Origin: Martinezella rhizogenes
Lineage (GTDB): Bacteria; Pseudomonadota; Alphaproteobacteria; Rhizobiales; Rhizobiaceae
Direction: 5' to 3'
Length of the DNA: 64,000 nucleotides
Assembly: GCA_013322215.1 (NCBI GenBank)
Contig: JAAMEZ010000047.1
Location: 1-64,000 of the forward strand
The position numbers and the translations under genes are program-made. Of the stretch, positions 59,980-64,000 are shown piece after piece. Position 1 is the stretch's first letter, and every line of letters begins with the position of its first letter. Below the pieces are notes generated by a model. It made no database searches. It saw only the letters and a list, made by a program, of their open reading frames with translations, and was not told the origin of the DNA.

Positions 59980-62538
59980 ATGCGTACCTCACCATGGCTC
60001 GTGGCGCTCTATACAGTGATCATCGTCATTGGCTTTCTGATCGCACTGCCAAACGTGCTGCCGCAGTCAGCTCTCAGCAAGATCCCGTCCTGGCTGCCGC
60101 ATAGCCAGGTTTCTCTTGGCCTCGACCTTCGCGGCGGCTCCTATCTCGTTCTCGAAGTCGACGAAAAGGACCTGACGAACGGCCGGCTGCAATCGCTGCA
60201 GCAGGACGCACGTCGCGTGCTGCGCGACAAGAACATCCAGACCCGCTCGGTCGTCCGCAACGGCGACCAGATCGTCGTAACGCTCAACGATCCCACGCAG
60301 AGCGGTGATGCGGTGACGCAGTTGCAGACGCTGGCCAATACGATCACGTCCGGCCTTTCCGCCGGCCAGTCGGATCTCAGCATCAAGCCGAATGGCGCGA
60401 CCATTGCGATGTCCTTCTCGCAGGCAGGCATTTCGGCCAACGTTGATTCCGCCGTCCAACAGAGCCTTGAAGTCATCCGCAAGCGCGTCGACCAGGTGGG
60501 TGTCGCCGAGCCGACCATCCAGCGCGTCGGCCCGAACCGCGTTCTCGTCCAGCTTCCGGGTGCACAGGACCCGTCGCATCTGCGCGAACTTCTCGGCTCG
60601 ACCGCGAAGATGTCCTTCCACCTGCTTGCCGATAACGTCGATCCGAACAATCCCGGCCCCGGCGTCACCATCATGAAGGACGAGCAGGGCAACAGCTATC
60701 CGGTTCTCGACCGCATCGAACTGTCCGGCGACCGCCTGACGGACGCCCGCGTCAGCTTCGACCCTAATACGCATGAGCCGCTCGTCACCTTCCGCTTCGA
60801 CAGCGCCGGCGCCAACCGCTTTGCGGAAATCACCCGCGAAAATGTCGGCAAGCCCTTTGCTATCGTTCTCGACAACAAGGTTCTGAGCGCGCCGAACATC
60901 CGTGAGCCGATCACGGGCGGTTCGGGCCAGATCTCCGGCAACTTCACCGCAGACAGTGCCACCACGCTTGCAGCCTTGCTGCGTGCCGGCGCTTTGCCGG
61001 CGAAGCTCACCGTCATCGAAGAGCGCACCGTCGGCGCCGACCTCGGCAGCGATGCGATCCAGAAGGGTATCTATAGCGGCCTGATCGGCTTCGTTCTGGT
61101 TGCCGCCTTCATCTTCGTGCTCTACGGCGCCTGGGGCATTCTCGCCAATGTCGCGCTGCTCATCCACACGGTCCTGACCTTCTCGGCCCTGACGCTGGTC
61201 GGCGCCACGCTGACGCTGCCCGGCATCGCCGGCGTCGTCCTTGGTATCGGCCTTGCGGTTGACGCCAACGTTCTCATCAACGAGCGCATCCGCGAAGAAA
61301 CCCGCAAGGGCCGCGGCGCCTTCGCCGCCATCGATAACGGCTTCAAGAAGGCTTATTCGACGATTATCGACGGCAACATGACGGCGCTGATCGCCGCCGC
61401 CATCCTGTTCTACTTCGGCTCCGGCCCGGTTCGCGGCTTTGCCGTGACCATGGGTCTCGGCCTCATTATCTCGATGTTCACCTCCGTCGCCTTCGTGCGC
61501 GTCGTGATGATCGCCATTACCCGCCGCCGCAAGATGAAGGTGGTCAACATCAGGCCGCTGATCCCCTTCAGCCCCTATGACAAGCACATCCAGTTCATGA
61601 AGGCCCGCTTCTTCGGCGTCACCGTTTCGGCGATCCTGTCGATCGCCTCGGTGGTCCTCTTCATCCATCCGGGCCTCAACTACGGCGTCGATTTCCGCGG
61701 CGGCATCCAGATGTCGGTCAAGACCAAGGATGCGGCCGATCTGGCGACATTCCGCGAGGGCCTGAACACGCTCGGCCTCGGCGAAATCGCACTGCAGTCC
61801 TTCGGCGACAACAACAGCCTCCTAGTCCGCGCCCAGCGCCAGGACGGCGGCGAAGAGGCGCAGACGGCCGCGGTGACGAAGCTCAAGGCGGAAATCGTCA
61901 AGATCGACCCAAGCGCGACCATCGAAGGCACCGATGTCATCGGTCCGAAGGTCTCGGGTGAGCTTGCCTGGGCCGGCATCCTGTCGGTCGTGATCGCCAG
62001 CCTGGCGATGCTCGTCTACATCTGGGTGCGGTTCGAATGGCCGTTCGCGGTCGGCGCCATCGTCACTCTGGTACTCGACGTCACCAAGGCGATCGGTTTC
62101 TTCGCGATCACCGGCCTCGATTTCAACCTGACGGCCATCGCCGCGATCCTGACGCTTGTGGGATATTCGGTGAACGACAAGGTCGTGGTCTATGACCGCA
62201 TGCGTGAAAACATGCGGCTCTACAAGTCGATGCCGCTTCGCGACATCATCGACAAGTCGATCAACGAGACCCTGGCGCGAAGCCTCTATACCAACGCCAC
62301 CGCCTTCCTGGCGCTGGTGCCGATGGCGATATGGGGCGGCAGCGCCGTCTCCAGCTTCGCGATCCCGATGGTGTTCGGCATCCTCGTCGCAGGCGCCTCG
62401 TCGGTCTTCATCGCCGCGCCGATCCTGCTGTTCCTCGGCGACTGGCGTCGCCGCCATGCCAAGCCGGTCGCCAACGATGCAAAGTCGGCGGACGACAAGT
62501 CCAGCAAGGACAACAAGCAGATCCCGGCTGCGGAATAA
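59980..62538 (+). CDS. secDF: SecDF, fused protein-export membrane protein
   Basis: 852-aa fusion of SecD and SecF, which use the proton gradient to help Sec-dependent export. SecD part: membrane segment 1, VSLGLDLRGGSYLVLEVDEK, QVGVAEPTIQRVGPNRVLVQ, LPGIAGVVLGIGLAVDANVL. SecF part from about 530: NYGVDFRGGIQMSVKTKD, and ILTLVGYSVNDKVVVYDRMR near the end. Twelve membrane segments expected. The K/D-rich tail is typical. Confidence 0.97.
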   Translation: MRTSPWLVALYTVIIVIGFLIALPNVLPQSALSKIPSWLPHSQVSLGLDLRGGSYLVLEVDEKDLTNGRLQSLQQDARRVLRDKNIQTRSVVRNGDQIVVTLNDPTQSGDAVTQLQTLANTITSGLSAGQSDLSIKPNGATIAMSFSQAGISANVDSAVQQSLEVIRKRVDQVGVAEPTIQRVGPNRVLVQLPGAQDPSHLRELLGSTAKMSFHLLADNVDPNNPGPGVTIMKDEQGNSYPVLDRIELSGDRLTDARVSFDPNTHEPLVTFRFDSAGANRFAEITRENVGKPFAIVLDNKVLSAPNIREPITGGSGQISGNFTADSATTLAALLRAGALPAKLTVIEERTVGADLGSDAIQKGIYSGLIGFVLVAAFIFVLYGAWGILANVALLIHTVLTFSALTLVGATLTLPGIAGVVLGIGLAVDANVLINERIREETRKGRGAFAAIDNGFKKAYSTIIDGNMTALIAAAILFYFGSGPVRGFAVTMGLGLIISMFTSVAFVRVVMIAITRRRKMKVVNIRPLIPFSPYDKHIQFMKARFFGVTVSAILSIASVVLFIHPGLNYGVDFRGGIQMSVKTKDAADLATFREGLNTLGLGEIALQSFGDNNSLLVRAQRQDGGEEAQTAAVTKLKAEIVKIDPSATIEGTDVIGPKVSGELAWAGILSVVIASLAMLVYIWVRFEWPFAVGAIVTLVLDVTKAIGFFAITGLDFNLTAIAAILTLVGYSVNDKVVVYDRMRENMRLYKSMPLRDIIDKSINETLARSLYTNATAFLALVPMAIWGGSAVSSFAIPMVFGILVAGASSVFIAAPILLFLGDWRRRHAKPVANDAKSADDKSSKDNKQIPAAE

Positions 62539-62558
62539 GCAGCCAATATATGAGAACA

Positions 62559-62585
62559 GGACATGCCCGGCCTCCGGGCATGTCC
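62559..62585. terminator. Hairpin between convergent secDF and SMP-30 gene
   Basis: Perfect 12-bp inverted repeat GGACATGCCCGG/CCGGGCATGTCC with a 3-base loop, 20 bp after the secDF stop; no T run follows. Confidence 0.65.
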
Positions 62586-62660
62586 ATCAGCTGGGCAGAG
62601 CACATAGCGGTTTTGCGAGATAAAGCGCCGAGAAGCGGATCCGAAGAGTCGCGAAGCGAC

Positions 62661-63536
62661 CTAGGATATGGTCGGCATATGCAACGGCAGGCCTGGACGC
62701 GGCGCCGTTATCTTTTCCACAACACCCTTTTCCTGCTCGGTAACGAGCAAGTGCTTGCCATCGGCGGTAAAGGCGATGTTTCCTGGCCGTGCGCCATCGG
62801 TGCGGATGTGACCGGCCATCTTGCCCTCGGTGTCGATCAGACAGACTTCGCCGAGACCGTACATGGCGCAATAGAGCATGCCGCTGCGATCAAAGGCCAG
62901 GCCGGATGGTCCGCGCAGCGCGTTTATGGCTGGCGAGGTCATCGATCGCGCAAACATTTCCTGCCGTCCGCCGACGATCTGCCGATAGATTTTTCCAGTC
63001 AGCGTCTCACTGTAATAAAGCAATCCATCGGCATCGAAAGCGATGCCGCCGGCAAGGAGCAGCCCGGCAGCCAGAACACGAATGACCCGGCCCTCTGCGG
63101 GATCAATCTGATAGACGCAGCCGTTATAGGCAGCCTTGAAGAAATCGGGATGGATATCGCCGCCTTCCAGCAAATCCGCCAGCCGGAAGCCGGAATCGGT
63201 CATATAGAGCAGGCCATCGGGCCCGAAGGCGAGAGCGCTCGGATGGAGAAACGGACCGTCCGCACTGCCCTCTATTACTTGCAAAACCCGCCCCTGCGGC
63301 GAAAGCCTCACCAGAGAGTCTTCCGGTCCACCGGCTATCCAGAAACACCCGTCACCGTCGACGGCAATTCCGCTCGGAGTGCCGCCAAGCCGGCAAATCT
63401 CCCGGGATGCGCCGCCTGCATCATAGAGCTTCAGATAACGGCGACTGGCATCCATTTCGACAAGCGCGAGGCGCCCATCCGGCAGAGCCACCAGTCCGCT
63501 GGGCAGACGCAGGCCAGTGGCAATCGTTTCGTTCAT
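62661..63536 (-). CDS. SMP-30/gluconolactonase-like beta-propeller protein
   Basis: 291-aa soluble protein with repeated propeller blades: LPSGLVALPDGRLALVEMDA, GTPSGIAVDGDGCFWIAGGP, HPSALAFGPDGLLYMTDSGF, GGIAFDADGLLYYSETLTGK, GPSGLAFDRSGMLYCAMYGL, RPGNIAFTADGKHLLVTEQE. The DG/D repeats and the acidic metal-site residues fit the SMP-30/gluconolactonase family. No signal peptide; a lactone substrate is possible but unproven. Convergent with secDF. Confidence 0.85.
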   Translation of the reverse strand: MNETIATGLRLPSGLVALPDGRLALVEMDASRRYLKLYDAGGASREICRLGGTPSGIAVDGDGCFWIAGGPEDSLVRLSPQGRVLQVIEGSADGPFLHPSALAFGPDGLLYMTDSGFRLADLLEGGDIHPDFFKAAYNGCVYQIDPAEGRVIRVLAAGLLLAGGIAFDADGLLYYSETLTGKIYRQIVGGRQEMFARSMTSPAINALRGPSGLAFDRSGMLYCAMYGLGEVCLIDTEGKMAGHIRTDGARPGNIAFTADGKHLLVTEQEKGVVEKITAPRPGLPLHMPTIS

Positions 63537-63812
63537 GTTCTGAAACCTTCACTCTACGCACTGCGAAACCGCAAAAACTCAAATTGCCGCGCCAAAAAGA
63601 TACATAAGCACGAAGAAAGTCCTTTTCGAGCCGCATCCAACCAAATCCGAATAAGATTCTTGCGTGGAGGGTCACATCTGCGTGCGGATCGCGCCAATCT
63701 TGACAGGCTTTGCTGATTCGGAACATCCATAGAACGCCCATGTGGTTTCGCGTCTGCGATTCGCCGCGCGTTGCGCAGCTGCGTCCCCTGCCCGAAGCAT
63801 CCAGGAGAGTTG

Positions 63813-64000
63813 ATGACCGCCGCCTATCTGGAAAAATTAAACCCGGAGCAGCGGCTGGCGGTGGAGCATGGCACGAGCGATGACGGCCATATCGCCGGGC
63901 CGCTGCTCGTCATCGCCGGGGCGGGCTCCGGCAAGACGAATACGCTCGCCCATCGCGTCGCGCATCTGATCGTCAAAGGCGCAGACCCCCGCCGTATCCT
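63813..64000 (+). CDS. UvrD/Rep-type DNA helicase (N-terminal part)
   Basis: First 62 codons of a superfamily I helicase, cut by the right edge. MTAAYLEKLNPEQRLAVEHG is the Q motif region; Walker A is LLVIAGAGSGKTNTLAHRVA. CAGGAGAG lies 6 bases upstream of the ATG. Could be UvrD, PcrA or a relative; the truncated frame cannot decide. Confidence 0.88.
   Translation, partial: MTAAYLEKLNPEQRLAVEHGTSDDGHIAGPLLVIAGAGSGKTNTLAHRVAHLIVKGADPRRI

Noticed and set aside
60067..61668. 533-aa minus-strand frame opposite secDF
   Set aside because: Acidic/basic low-quality composition typical of antisense frames in GC-rich DNA; secDF is certain.
1..64000. CRISPR arrays, tRNA/rRNA genes, IS elements or prophage genes
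   Set aside because: None of the regular spacing, cloverleaf, transposase or phage signatures was found.

Overview
The window is a chromosomal segment of an alphaproteobacterium of the family Rhizobiaceae, almost certainly Rhizobium (R. leguminosarum / R. etli / R. tropici lineage). The evidence is the compact flagellar-chemotaxis supercluster with rhizobium-only genes (motC, motE, visN, visR, rem, cheS, cheT, flaF, flbT), a fused secDF, two RIME-type intergenic palindromes and the high GC content. No IS element, prophage, CRISPR array, rRNA or tRNA was seen.

Layout. (1) 1-3403, minus strand: the 5' end of folD, a Wzz/GumC-type polysaccharide co-polymerase without kinase domain, and a WecG/TagA-type glycosyltransferase. 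(2) 3598-12891, minus: late flagellar genes, transcribed in the order flgK-flgL-flaF-flbT-flgD-fliQ-flhA-fliR-fliJ-like-flgJ-flgN-like-membrane protein, closed by a hairpin. (3) 12892-14099: rem, its terminator and a 0.5 kb gap where other rhizobia carry flgE; flgE is not in this window. (4) 14379-19903, minus: fliH-like-motB-motC-fliK-lytic transglycosylase. (5) 20147-29955: four flagellin genes on the minus strand, interrupted by a plus-strand pair (PLP-dependent decarboxylase and TPR/ATP-grasp protein) and flanked by a plus-strand TPR-GT41 glycosyltransferase that resembles the flagellin glycosyltransferase FlmG. (6) 30009-39114, minus: flgF-fliI-(188 aa)-flgB-flgC-fliE-flgG-flgA-flgI-motE-flgH-fliL-fliP. 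(7) 39338-44569, plus: motA-fliM-fliN-fliG-flhB-(146 aa). (8) 44683-48380, minus: fliF and the master regulators visN-visR. (9) 48549-57008, minus: the che operon icpA-cheS-cheY1-cheA-cheW-cheR-cheB-cheY2-cheD-cheT. (10) 57432-64000: a 37-aa membrane peptide, a GT83 transferase probably equal to rgtD, a small membrane protein, secDF, an SMP-30-type protein and the start of a UvrD/Rep helicase.

How it works together: VisNR (class I) is expected to activate rem (class IB), and Rem then activates the basal body, motor, hook-filament and che operons, as known from Sinorhizobium meliloti. IcpA and CheA/CheW feed CheY2 (motor) and CheY1 (phosphate sink). CheS and CheT help signal termination. FlaF/FlbT act on flagellin expression, and FliH-like/FliI with FlhA, FlhB, FliP, FliQ and FliR form the export apparatus.

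The least conventional material is the decarboxylase/ATP-grasp pair inside the flagellin array, the FlmG-like transferase, a conserved CCGG-hairpin leader shared by all four flagellin genes, the missing flgE, and an IcpA globin domain that has lost its haem-ligating histidine.
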